Assembly: GCA_963735115.1 (NCBI GenBank)
Contig: CAVTJR010000001.1
Coordinates: 186,001-250,000, forward strand
DNA: 64,000 bases
Reading direction: 5' to 3'
From: JAKACA01 sp963735115
GTDB taxonomy: Bacteria; Actinomycetota; Acidimicrobiia; Acidimicrobiales; Bog-793
Shown here: piece after piece, positions 17,175 through 25,397 of the stretch
How positions within the stretch are numbered: the first letter of the stretch is position 1
Layout of the letters: every line of letters begins with the position of its first letter
The notes under the pieces: generated by a model
Told to the model about the DNA's origin: nothing
The model's input: only the letters and a program-made list of their open reading frames with translations
Databases searched by the model: none
Position numbers and translations under genes: made by a program

Positions 17175-18143
17175 TTGTCAGACGCTGAGGTCGGACGACC
17201 GTACGAGGTCCTCACCATGGGCCGCGTCGGTGTCGACATCTACCCGCTCGAGATCGGCGTTGCACTCGAGCACGTAACGAAGTTCGGCCGGTTCCTCGGA
17301 GGAAGCGCCACGAACGTCGCCGTGGCGGCGGCGCGCCACGGCAGGCGGTCAGCGGTCATCACCCGGACGGGTGACGACCCGTTCGGGCGTTTTGTGCGGA
17401 CCGCCCTCGCACAGCTCGGAGTCGACGACGCCTTCGTGGCGACCGTGCCGGACCGGGCGACCCCGGTCACGTTCTGTGAAATCTTCCCGCCCGATCATTT
17501 CCCGCTCTTCTTCTATCGCTTCCCGAAGGCTCCCGATCTCGAGATCCGCCCGGAAGAGCTCGATCTCGGAGCCATCAAGGACGCCGGCGTTTTCTGGATC
17601 ACCGTCACCGGGCTGTCTCAGCAACCGAGCCGGACGGCTCACCATGCGGCCCTGGCTGCCCGCGGCCGTCGGCCGTTCACGGTGCTCGATCTCGACTACC
17701 GGCCGGTGTTTTGGGAGTCGCGGGCGGCGGCTCGAGAGCAGATCGCTGACGTGCTCGCTCTCGTCACCGTGGCGGTCGGCAACCTCGACGAGACCCGAAC
17801 CGCCGTCGGCGAGGACGAACCCGAACGAGCCGCCCGAGCCTTGCTCGAGCGCGGGGTCGAGCTTGCCGTCGTGAAGCAGGGGCCAGCCGGCGTCATGGCC
17901 ATGACCCACGACGAGGTCATCCGGCTGCCGCCCGTGCCGGTGAAGGTGCTGAACGGCCTCGGGGCAGGCGACGGCTTCGGAGGTGCCCTCTGTCACGGGC
18001 TCCTGGCAGGCTGGCCCCTCGAGCGGACGCTGAGGTTCGCCAACGTCGCCGGCGCCATCGTGGCATCCCGCCTCGAGTGCTCGACGGCGATGCCGACAAC
18101 GAAAGAGGTGGAAGCGATGGCAGCCACGGTGCGCGGTGACTGA
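17175..18143 (+). CDS. iolC: 5-dehydro-2-deoxygluconokinase
   Basis: 322 aa of the PfkB/ribokinase family. The start is taken at TTG 17175, four bases after the previous stop, because IolC proteins begin a few residues before the conserved YEVLTMGRVGVDIYP; ATG 17217 would cut into that motif. Further landmarks are GGSATNVAVAAARHGRR, the IolC-type TPVTFCEIFPPDHFPLFFYR, and the catalytic NGLGAGDGFGGAL near the C-terminus with the GAGD base. The enzyme phosphorylates 2-deoxy-5-keto-D-gluconate in inositol breakdown. The end overlaps the GTG start of the Cgl0159-like gene. Confidence 0.9.
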   Translation: MSDAEVGRPYEVLTMGRVGVDIYPLEIGVALEHVTKFGRFLGGSATNVAVAAARHGRRSAVITRTGDDPFGRFVRTALAQLGVDDAFVATVPDRATPVTFCEIFPPDHFPLFFYRFPKAPDLEIRPEELDLGAIKDAGVFWITVTGLSQQPSRTAHHAALAARGRRPFTVLDLDYRPVFWESRAAAREQIADVLALVTVAVGNLDETRTAVGEDEPERAARALLERGVELAVVKQGPAGVMAMTHDEVIRLPPVPVKVLNGLGAGDGFGGALCHGLLAGWPLERTLRFANVAGAIVASRLECSTAMPTTKEVEAMAATVRGD

Positions 18144-19042
18144 CGCCCGGCTGGCCGCCATCCGGTCGGTGCGCGCCGAGCGGCCGGAGGCCGTGCTCGA
18201 GGCGGCCGCCGGACGCCGGCGGCGGCCGTTCATGGACGAGAGCGGGCGGCTGCTGCTGATCGCCGCCGATCACCCCGCTCGGGCGGCGCTCTCGGTCCGA
18301 GACCGCGCCCTCGCGATGGCCGACCGGGACGACCTCTTGAGCCGCCTCCTCGTGGCTCTCTCGCGACCGGGTGTCGACGGAGTGCTGGCGACGGCGGACA
18401 TCACGGAGGATTCTGATGCTCCTCGGCGCCCTCGAGGACAAGGTCGCCGTGGGCTCGATGAACCGCGGCGGTCTGAAGGGGGCCGTGTTCGAGCTCGACG
18501 ACCGCTTCACCGGCTACGACGCCGAGACGATCGAGGCGATGGGCCTCGACGGCGGCAAGATGCTCTGTCGCATCGCCTTCGACGACCCGGGATCGGTGGC
18601 CACGCTCGAGTCCTGCGGGCGGGCCGTGACCGAGCTCGCACGCCGCCGCCGCATCGCCCTCATCGAGCCATTCGTCTCGGCACGCGAAGACGGCCGCGTC
18701 ACGAACCTGCTCACACTCGACTCCATCGTCACCTCGGTATCGGTCGCCTCCGGACTCGGGGCGACGAGCGCCTATACCTGGCTGAAGCTTCCGGTTGTGG
18801 ACGCCATGGAGCAGGTGATGGCTGCCACGACGTTGCCGGCCCTCCTGCTCGGCGGCGACCCCTACGAGCGACCTGACGACACCTACGCCAAGTGGCAGCA
18901 GGCACTCGGCACCGACGGCGTCCGCGGGCTCGTCGTCGGTCGTGCCCTCCTCTACCCGCCGAACGACGACGTCTCCGCCGCCGTCGACATCGCCGCCCGG
19001 CTGGTACGGCCCGAGAGCAGGTCGGGCGGAGGAGAGCCATGA
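18136..19042 (+). pseudogene. Cgl0159-family aldolase-like protein (probable IolJ function), frameshifted
   Basis: The first part reads in frame 1 from GTG 18136 (LLLIAADHPARAALSVRDRALAMADR, GVDGVLATADITED) and the rest in frame 2 to 19042 (LGALEDKVAVGSMNRGGLKG, LCRIAFDDPGSV, LLGGDPYERPDDTYAKWQ). Joined they give a (beta/alpha)8 protein of about 300 aa of the kind found directly after iolC in corynebacterial inositol loci. There it is the likely 2-deoxy-5-keto-gluconate-6-phosphate aldolase. The break is at GATTCTG (18409-18415); deleting one T gives ITEDLMLLGAL without a gap. This is the same 7-mer as in the IolE-like gene. The end overlaps iolB (ATGA). Confidence 0.78.
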
Positions 19043-19923
19043 ACAGGGCCGAGCTCCACCGCCCAAGTGGCTCGCTTTCAAGTGGACCGTGGTCGGTCGA
19101 GCTGACGGCCGAACGGGCAGGCTGGTCCTGGACGTCGTTGCGAGTGCTCCATCTCGACGGCGGCGGTTCCATCACACTCGCCAGCGGGGAGGAAGAGCTG
19201 CTCGTGCTTCCCCTCGAGGGCGCCGTCACGGTGGACTGCGGAAGCGAGCGCTTCGAGTTGGCGGGGCGCGAGAGCGTGTTCGCCGCCACGACGGACTTCG
19301 CCTACCTCGGGCGCCACTCGGTCGCTACCCTGGCGAGCGCCGGCGGCGGCCGGATCGCCCTTCCGGGCGCCAAGGCACGTCGTGACCTGCCCCCGCGCTA
19401 CGCGCCGGCAAGCGACGCCGCCATAGAGCTGCGAGGGGCAGGCTCCTGCTCGCGACAGATCAACAACCTCTGCCTGCCGGGCGTGTTCGAAGCCGACCGC
19501 CTCATCGTCTGCGAAGTGCTCACGCCCGCCGGCAACTGGTCGTCCTACCCTCCGCACAAGCATGACGAGAGCCGTCCGGGCGAGTCCGAGCTCGAGGAGA
19601 TCTACTACTTCGAGGTGGCCGGGTCGTCGGCAGGCCCGGGTATCGCCTACCAGCGCGTCTACGGGACGCCGGAACGACCCCTCGATCTGCTCGCCGAAGT
19701 CCGCGACGGCGACGTCGTGCTCGTGCCGCACGGCTGGCACGGCCCCTCCATGGCGGCGCCCGGCTACGACCTCTACTACCTCAACGTCATGGCGGGCGCA
19801 GGCGAGCGGGCCTGGCTCATCTGTGACGATCCCGCCCACGCCTGGGTGCGCTCGACGTGGGTCGGCAAGGAGGTGGACGCCCGTCTTCCCTTTTACGACC
19901 TCGCGGCGCCGGGCACGACATGA
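19039..19923 (+). CDS. iolB: 5-deoxy-glucuronate isomerase
   Basis: 294 aa from ATG 19039 with a strong GGAGGAG site. It is a bicupin of the KduI/IolB family, recognised by SRQINNLCLPGVFEADRLIVCEV, the metal-binding YPPHKHDE and LEEIYYFEV, and VLVPHGWHGPS. It converts 5-deoxy-D-glucuronate to 2-deoxy-5-keto-gluconate, the substrate of IolC. Its stop overlaps iolD (ATGA), typical of translational coupling in this cluster. Confidence 0.93.
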   Translation: MNRAELHRPSGSLSSGPWSVELTAERAGWSWTSLRVLHLDGGGSITLASGEEELLVLPLEGAVTVDCGSERFELAGRESVFAATTDFAYLGRHSVATLASAGGGRIALPGAKARRDLPPRYAPASDAAIELRGAGSCSRQINNLCLPGVFEADRLIVCEVLTPAGNWSSYPPHKHDESRPGESELEEIYYFEVAGSSAGPGIAYQRVYGTPERPLDLLAEVRDGDVVLVPHGWHGPSMAAPGYDLYYLNVMAGAGERAWLICDDPAHAWVRSTWVGKEVDARLPFYDLAAPGTT

Positions 19924-21806
19924 GTGCGACCGCCACGACCCGTTTGACCGTCGGGCAAGCGGTCGTCCGCTTTCTCACCGTCCAGCGGAGCGAACGCGAC
20001 GGAGTGCAACACCGCCTCATCGAGGGTTGCTTCGGAATCTTCGGCCACGGGAACCTCGCCGGACTCGGGCAGGCCCTGCTCCAGTCCGAGCTGACCGAGC
20101 CGGGGGCGCTCCGCTACTACCAGGCTCGCAACGAGCAAGCGATGGTGCACGCCGCATCCGGGTTCGCCCGGATGCGCAATCGCATGTCGACGCTCGCCTG
20201 CACCTCGTCGGTCGGCCCTGGAGCGACGAACATGGTGACGGGAGCGGCCCTCGCCACCGTCAACCGGCTCCCGGTCCTGCTGCTCCCGTCGGACGTCTTC
20301 GCCAACCGTGCCTCCGATCCCGTGCTCCAGCAGCTCGAGCACTTCGGTAGCCGCGACATCTCGGTGAACGACGCCTTCCGGCCGGTCTCGCGGTGGTTCG
20401 ACCGGGTGCAACGGGCAGAGCAGCTCGGGGACGCCCTTCTGCAGGCGATGAGGGTGCTCACCGACCCTGCTGAGACCGGGGCGGTGACGATTTGCCTGCC
20501 GGAGGACGTGCAAGCCGAAGCCTTTGACTGGCCAGCGGAGCTCTTCGAAGCCCGGGTGTGGCATGTTCCCCGGCCTGTGGCGGACCCGGCGTCGATCGCC
20601 CGGGCGGCCGACGTCTTGCGAGGCGCCCAACGGCCGCTGCTCGTCGCCGGCGGAGGTGTCATCTACTCCGAGGCCAGCGAAGCCCTGCGGAGCTTCGCTG
20701 AGGCCAGCGGCATCCCCGTGGCGGAGACGCAGGCCGGAAAGGGATCGCTCCCCTATGACCACCCGCAAGCGGTCGGAGCCATCGGTGTCACCGGGACGAC
20801 TGCGGCCAACGCACTTGCGCGGACTGCCGACGTCGTGATCGGCATCGGCACGCGCTGGACGGACTTCACGACCGCATCGAGGACCGCGTTCGCGGCGGAC
20901 GGTGTGCGGTTCATCAACTGCAACATCGGTGCCTTCGACTCCGCCAAGCACGCCGGGGTCTCGGTCGTCGGAGACGCCCGCACCTGTCTACAGGGGCTCG
21001 AGACGGCGCTCGAGGGCTGGTCGGCATCGGCCTCCTACCGGGCGGAAACCGCCGTCCGCGCAAAGGCGTGGGACGCTGTCGTCGAGGCCGCCTACCGGCA
21101 GGGCAACCTCCCCTTGCCTGCACAGTCCGAGGTGATCGGGGCTGTCAACGCCGCCAGCGGACCGAGCGACGTCGTCGTATGCGCAGCTGGATCCATGCCC
21201 GGTGACCTCCACAAGCTCTGGCGAACTCGCGATCCGAAGGGCTACCACGTCGAATACGGCTATTCCTGCATGGGCTACGAGATCGCCGGCGGGCTGGGTG
21301 TGAAGATGGCGGCTCCGGACCGGGAGGTCTTCGTCCTGGTCGGCGACGGCTCTTATCTGATGATGGCCCAGGAGCTCGTGACCGCTATCCAGGAGGGCAT
21401 CAAGCTGACCGTCGTGCTCGTCGAGAATCACGGGTTCGCCTCGATCGGGGCCCTCTCGGAGACCGTCGGCTCGGAACGCTTCGGGACGTCGTTGCGGCGG
21501 CGGGATGCGGCCACGGGCCGACTGGACGGCGACGTCGTCCCCATCGACTTCGTCGCCAACGCCGCCAGCCTCGGAGTCGCGGCCCAGCGAGTGGCGAGCG
21601 TGGCAGAGCTGGCGGACGCTCTTGCGACTGCGAGGTCGCAGACGGCCACGGTGCTCATCGAGATCGAGACGGACCCGTTCGTCCCGGCTCCGAGCAGCGA
21701 GGCTTGGTGGGACGTGCCGGTCGCCGAGGTCTCGGAGCTCGGCCCGACGGCAGCCGCCCGAGCGAGCTATGAGCAGGAAAAGACCCGACAGCGGCGGTAC
21801 TGGTGA
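19920..21806 (+). CDS. iolD: 3D-(3,5/4)-trihydroxycyclohexane-1,2-dione acylhydrolase (ThDP-dependent)
   Basis: 628 aa, full length for IolD. The thiamine diphosphate glutamate is in ARNEQAM (Glu72). The central domain has LLVAGGGVIYSEA. The ThDP/Mg motif begins GDGSYLMMAQEL near residue 475 and ends at LVENHGF. IolD-specific stretches include FGIFGHGNLAGLG and VEYGYSCMGYEIAGGLG. The enzyme opens the cyclohexane ring of the diketo intermediate in inositol degradation, the committing step of the path. ATG 19920 overlaps the iolB stop. Confidence 0.95.
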   Translation: MSATATTRLTVGQAVVRFLTVQRSERDGVQHRLIEGCFGIFGHGNLAGLGQALLQSELTEPGALRYYQARNEQAMVHAASGFARMRNRMSTLACTSSVGPGATNMVTGAALATVNRLPVLLLPSDVFANRASDPVLQQLEHFGSRDISVNDAFRPVSRWFDRVQRAEQLGDALLQAMRVLTDPAETGAVTICLPEDVQAEAFDWPAELFEARVWHVPRPVADPASIARAADVLRGAQRPLLVAGGGVIYSEASEALRSFAEASGIPVAETQAGKGSLPYDHPQAVGAIGVTGTTAANALARTADVVIGIGTRWTDFTTASRTAFAADGVRFINCNIGAFDSAKHAGVSVVGDARTCLQGLETALEGWSASASYRAETAVRAKAWDAVVEAAYRQGNLPLPAQSEVIGAVNAASGPSDVVVCAAGSMPGDLHKLWRTRDPKGYHVEYGYSCMGYEIAGGLGVKMAAPDREVFVLVGDGSYLMMAQELVTAIQEGIKLTVVLVENHGFASIGALSETVGSERFGTSLRRRDAATGRLDGDVVPIDFVANAASLGVAAQRVASVAELADALATARSQTATVLIEIETDPFVPAPSSEAWWDVPVAEVSELGPTAAARASYEQEKTRQRRYW

Positions 21807-22936
21807 GCCTGCGTCGCAAGCTGCGCGTCGGCGTCATCGGGACCGGGATGGTCGCCCAGATCATGCACCTCCCCTACCTGTCGGAGCTCGACGACCTCTT
21901 CCAGCTACGGGCTTTGTGCGACAGCTCTCCCGAGGTCCTGCGGTATTGCGGGCAGCGCTTCGGCGTCGACCGCCTCTTCAGCGATTGGCACGAGCTCATC
22001 GAAGAGGAGCTCGACGCCGTCCTCGTGCTCACCTCGGGCAGCCACGCTCCGCCCGCCATCGCTGCGGCCGAGGCAGGGATGCACGTCCTCGTCGAGAAAC
22101 CCATGTGCCTGTCGGTCGCCGAGGGCGCGAACATGATCGAAGCCGCCGCCAGGGCGGGCGTTGCCCTCATGGTGGGTTACCCGAAGCGTTACGACCCCGC
22201 GTATCGCCGGGCGCGCCACGCCGTCGGCCGCCTCGAAGACCTCAGGTTCGTTCGCGTCACGACGCTCGAGGCCGCCTTCGAGCCCTACGTCGCCCACTAC
22301 CGAGTCGCCCGCGGGGACGACATCTCTGCCGAGCAGCGGGCGCGCTGGCGGGCCGACAGCGACCGCCGCATCGACGACGCCATCGGACCGCTTCGCGACG
22401 AGGCCCGCACCACCTACGAGTCGGTGCTGCTCGACACGATGGTGCACGAGTTCAATCTGCTGCGGGGGTTCCTCGGCGAGCCAACCGAGGTGCGATTCGC
22501 CAGCCTGCGATCGACGACCGTCACGGTCATCCTGGGCTTCGACGGTGTCGAGTGCGTAGTCTCCTGGCTGGACCTGCCGGGCGTCGCCGGGTACGAGATG
22601 GAGGCGTGCTTCTACGACCCGGGCGCCCGCATCCGGCTGTCGTTCCCTTCGCCCTACCTGAAGAACGTGCCGGCCCTTCTCGAGACGACGAGTGGCGAAG
22701 CCGGTGGGCCGTTCTCCGTGCTCTCGCGGGAGATCGTGTCCTACGAGGAGGCCTTCAAGCTCGAGCTGATCGAGTTCCATCGCGCCGCCGTCGGCAAGGC
22801 CGACCCTCTCACCTCCGGGCTCGACGGGCTCCGGGACGTAGCGCTGTGCCAGAGCGTCGTGGCAAGCGCCCGATCGGCCCAGGCGATGCCGGATCCGACG
22901 GATGCCGCCGGCTCGATGGATGGGTGGCCAAGGTGA
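21803..22936 (+). CDS. Gfo/Idh/MocA family oxidoreductase
   Basis: 377 aa from GTG 21803 overlapping the iolD stop (GTGA). Rossmann motif VIGTGMVAQIMHLPYL, active-site LVEKPMCLSVAEG with the EKP lysine, and MVGYPKRYDPAY. The long insert with a RADSDRRIDDAIGP segment differs from the IolG-like protein at 15155, so it should handle another substrate, possibly an inositol stereoisomer or derivative. Product not assignable more exactly. Confidence 0.82.
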   Translation: MSLRRKLRVGVIGTGMVAQIMHLPYLSELDDLFQLRALCDSSPEVLRYCGQRFGVDRLFSDWHELIEEELDAVLVLTSGSHAPPAIAAAEAGMHVLVEKPMCLSVAEGANMIEAAARAGVALMVGYPKRYDPAYRRARHAVGRLEDLRFVRVTTLEAAFEPYVAHYRVARGDDISAEQRARWRADSDRRIDDAIGPLRDEARTTYESVLLDTMVHEFNLLRGFLGEPTEVRFASLRSTTVTVILGFDGVECVVSWLDLPGVAGYEMEACFYDPGARIRLSFPSPYLKNVPALLETTSGEAGGPFSVLSREIVSYEEAFKLELIEFHRAAVGKADPLTSGLDGLRDVALCQSVVASARSAQAMPDPTDAAGSMDGWPR

Positions 22937-24072
22937 CGGATTCGGCCGCAGCCGGGAACGGCGCCGCCCGCATCGGCATGATCGGGTACGGCGCCATGGG
23001 CAAGGCCCACGCCTACGCCTATAGCGCCGTCGGCGTGATCCGATCCCTGCCGTCAGCCCCTCGGCTCACCGTTGTCTCGGGCCGGAATGCAGAGGCGGTG
23101 GCGGCGGCCTCCGTGGGGCTCGGATTCGAGAGCTGGACGACGGACTGGCGTGAAGTCGTGGAACGACCCGACGTGGACATCATCGACATCTGCTCGCCGC
23201 CGGGCACTCATGCCGAGGTCATTTCGGCGGCGGCCGTGAATGGCAAGGCGATCCTGTGCGAGAAGCCGCTGGCGGTGTCGCTCGCCGAGGCGGAAACTGC
23301 CCTCGCCGTCGTGCGGGCCAGCCGTGTGCTCAATGCCATCTGCTTCAACTACCGCTTTCTGCCAGCGGTCGCCCTCATGCGCCAGCTGGTCGCCGAGGGG
23401 GAGGTCGGCGAGGTCCTCCTCTGGAGGGGCAGCTGGCTCTCGGACGAGTTCCTCGATCCTGCCATCGACTTCGATTGGCGCTTCGACTGTGAAATGGGCG
23501 GTTCGACGATCGCCGATCTCGGCTGCCATCTCGTCGACCTGGCTGAGTGGATGGTCGGTCCCATCGAAGAGGTCTGCGCCCAGTCGTCCACCTTCACGAC
23601 CGAGCGGGCGGATCCGACCGGAGGCGGGCAGCTCGCCGTCGGCGTCGACGAAGCGTCGAGCGCCCTCATCAGGTTCGCCAGCGGGGCGGCGGGCGTCTTC
23701 GAGGTGGCGCGCACCTGCGCGAGGCGTCCGTGCGACTTCACGATCGAGGTGAACGGCACCCGGGGCACGCTCGTGTTCGACTACTCCCGCCTCAACGAGC
23801 TCCGGCTCGGTCGGGGTGCTGACGAGGAGCGGTTGTACGGCATGCGCACGATCCGAGCGGAGCACAAGGACCACCCATACGCGCGGAGTTGGTGGGCGAT
23901 CGGCCAGGGTGTCGGCTACGGAGCCAGCTTCGTGAACCTCATCGGCGAGCTGCTCTCCACGTGGCCGAACGGCCCCTGGCTGCCGAGCCTCGAGGTCGGT
24001 CTCCGCGTGCAGCGCGTGTGTGACGCCATGGAGCGCTCCGCCGTCGAGCACGGCTGGGTGGGTCTGGCTTGA
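22933..24072 (+). CDS. Gfo/Idh/MocA family oxidoreductase
   Basis: 379 aa from GTG 22933 overlapping the previous stop. Dinucleotide motif MIGYGAMGKAHAYAYSAV, EKP motif ILCEKPLAVSLAEAE, then CFNYRFLPAV and GGSTIADLGCHLVDLAEWMVG, the arrangement of a sugar or inositol dehydrogenase in which the last His-Asp pair is catalytic. It ends 46 bases before the Fae-like gene. It is the third oxidoreductase of this superfamily in the cluster, consistent with isomer interconversion (inosose/scyllo-inositol steps) or with oxidation of a modified cyclitol. Confidence 0.85.
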   Translation: MTDSAAAGNGAARIGMIGYGAMGKAHAYAYSAVGVIRSLPSAPRLTVVSGRNAEAVAAASVGLGFESWTTDWREVVERPDVDIIDICSPPGTHAEVISAAAVNGKAILCEKPLAVSLAEAETALAVVRASRVLNAICFNYRFLPAVALMRQLVAEGEVGEVLLWRGSWLSDEFLDPAIDFDWRFDCEMGGSTIADLGCHLVDLAEWMVGPIEEVCAQSSTFTTERADPTGGGQLAVGVDEASSALIRFASGAAGVFEVARTCARRPCDFTIEVNGTRGTLVFDYSRLNELRLGRGADEERLYGMRTIRAEHKDHPYARSWWAIGQGVGYGASFVNLIGELLSTWPNGPWLPSLEVGLRVQRVCDAMERSAVEHGWVGLA

Positions 24073-24118
24073 GCGCTCATGACCGGCGCCCTCGGCCGAA
24101 AGGATCAATGATGGGGAG

Positions 24119-24622
24119 ATGGAGACCACGATGCAGATCGGTGAAGGTTTCGTCGGCGAGGGAGTCGACGCCGCCCATGTGAACACCGTGCTGGGCGATC
24201 GCTCCGGGCCAGTAGGGGCGGCTTGGGCCGCGGGCCTCGCCGGGCCGAGCATGGGGCATGCCGGCTTCATGGTCGTAGGTCAGCCCGGCATCGCCGCCGT
24301 GCCGCCCACCTTGTTCGTCAACAAAGCCCCCATCGAGAACCCCGGTCATGGCCTGCTCACCTGGGGCCCGGCTCAAGCCGGCGTCGCCAAGGGGGTCGCC
24401 TTGGCGCTCGAGGAGGGCGTCATCGAAGCCGCCGGCGCGGCCGGGCTCGTCCTCATCGCCGCCGTGTGGGTGAACCCGAGTGCGGCCGACACTCAGGCAG
24501 TGTTCGCCAACAACACCGTGGCGACGCTGCAAGCGCTCCGCAACGGGCGCGAGGGGCGACCTTCGGTGGCCGACGCCATGGCAGCCGGACTGTCGCCCTG
24601 GAACCCGTTCTTTCGGCCCTGA
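24119..24622 (+). CDS. Formaldehyde-activating enzyme (Fae) homologue
   Basis: 167 aa from ATG 24119; ATG 24131 has the better ribosome-binding site (GGAG seven bases before) and gives 163 aa. Fae condenses formaldehyde with tetrahydromethanopterin. The match is clear: IGEGFVGEGVDAAHVN (Fae consensus IGEALVGxGxxxAHID), TLFVNKAPIEN, and WGPAQAGVAKGVALALEEGVI. The active-site His is kept (His20), while the following Asp of the AHID motif is Asn. It is the last gene of the cluster. Fae is known from methylotrophic proteobacteria, planctomycetes and methanogens; in an actinobacterial inositol locus it is unexpected. It may detoxify formaldehyde released from a methylated substrate, or be a Fae-like pterin-binding protein of other function. 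Confidence 0.85.
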   Translation: METTMQIGEGFVGEGVDAAHVNTVLGDRSGPVGAAWAAGLAGPSMGHAGFMVVGQPGIAAVPPTLFVNKAPIENPGHGLLTWGPAQAGVAKGVALALEEGVIEAAGAAGLVLIAAVWVNPSAADTQAVFANNTVATLQALRNGREGRPSVADAMAAGLSPWNPFFRP

Positions 24623-24644
24623 GCCAGGCCTCGATGCCGCGAGT

Positions 24645-25397
24645 TCAGAGGCTGTCGAGGAACGTGACGATGGCCTGACGGAACTCGGGTTGCACGACGG
24701 CGGAGAGATGGTCGCCTGGCACGGACTCGAACCGAGCGCCGGCGATGAGAGCGGCGAGCGCCTCCGGCGGCCCGGTCAAGCTGTCGCTCGCACCGTTGAC
24801 GACGAGTGTCGGCACGGCGATCCGCCCGAGATCCTCGAGGCTCGGAAACGGGCTGCCGGATCGCTGCACAGCGGCGAGGGCGAGACGGTCCGCCTTCATG
24901 GCGTCGGCGAAATTGCGGAACGCCCGCGCGGTCGGACTCTCGATCGCCTCCGGCTCCGCCGCCTCGAGGGCATCGGCGATCTGCTGGAAATGCTCGGGTC
25001 TCCGGAGGCGAATTTGACTGAGCCCCGCTCCGCCGAGGACCAAGGACCGCACGCGCCGTTCGACCGGCGCCAAACGCATCGCCACGAAAGCACCCATCGA
25101 GTAGCCGACGAGGTGCACCCACTCGAGGCCGAGGACGTCGAGCAGCGATCTGACGTCGCGCACCATGGCGCCGTTGGCGTACGCGAACGGGTCGTGTGGC
25201 TTGTCGGACTCGCCGTGACCCCGTGCGTCGACAAGAACGACCTGCCGACCCGAGTCCATGACCGCCGCCGCAACGCCCGGCCGCAACCAGTTCGTCCGCG
25301 AATCGGAAGCAAAGCCGTGGTGCATGACGACCGGATCGCCTTCACCGAGCACGTCGTAGGCGATCTCGACGCCGTCGAAGCTGGTGAAGAACCTCAT
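24645..25397 (-). CDS. Alpha/beta hydrolase
   Basis: 250 aa. The full triad is visible: nucleophile Ser100 in GYSMG, Asp205 in NGASDSL, His230 in GDHLSAV; the oxyanion HHGF is at 26-29. RGHGESDKP near residue 60 is typical of the esterase/haloperoxidase-like branch. The ATG at 25397 overlaps the stop of the AlaX gene, so the two are co-translated. Substrate unknown. It converges on the Fae-like gene with only 22 bases between. Confidence 0.85.
   Translation of the reverse strand: MRFFTSFDGVEIAYDVLGEGDPVVMHHGFASDSRTNWLRPGVAAAVMDSGRQVVLVDARGHGESDKPHDPFAYANGAMVRDVRSLLDVLGLEWVHLVGYSMGAFVAMRLAPVERRVRSLVLGGAGLSQIRLRRPEHFQQIADALEAAEPEAIESPTARAFRNFADAMKADRLALAAVQRSGSPFPSLEDLGRIAVPTLVVNGASDSLTGPPEALAALIAGARFESVPGDHLSAVVQPEFRQAIVTFLDSL

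Noticed and set aside
16288..19042. Programmed +1 frameshifting in the two inositol genes
   Set aside because: There is no stop codon, rare codon or Shine-Dalgarno-like stimulator at the shift sites; sequence error at GATTCTG is simpler. Kept as an alternative only in the finding.
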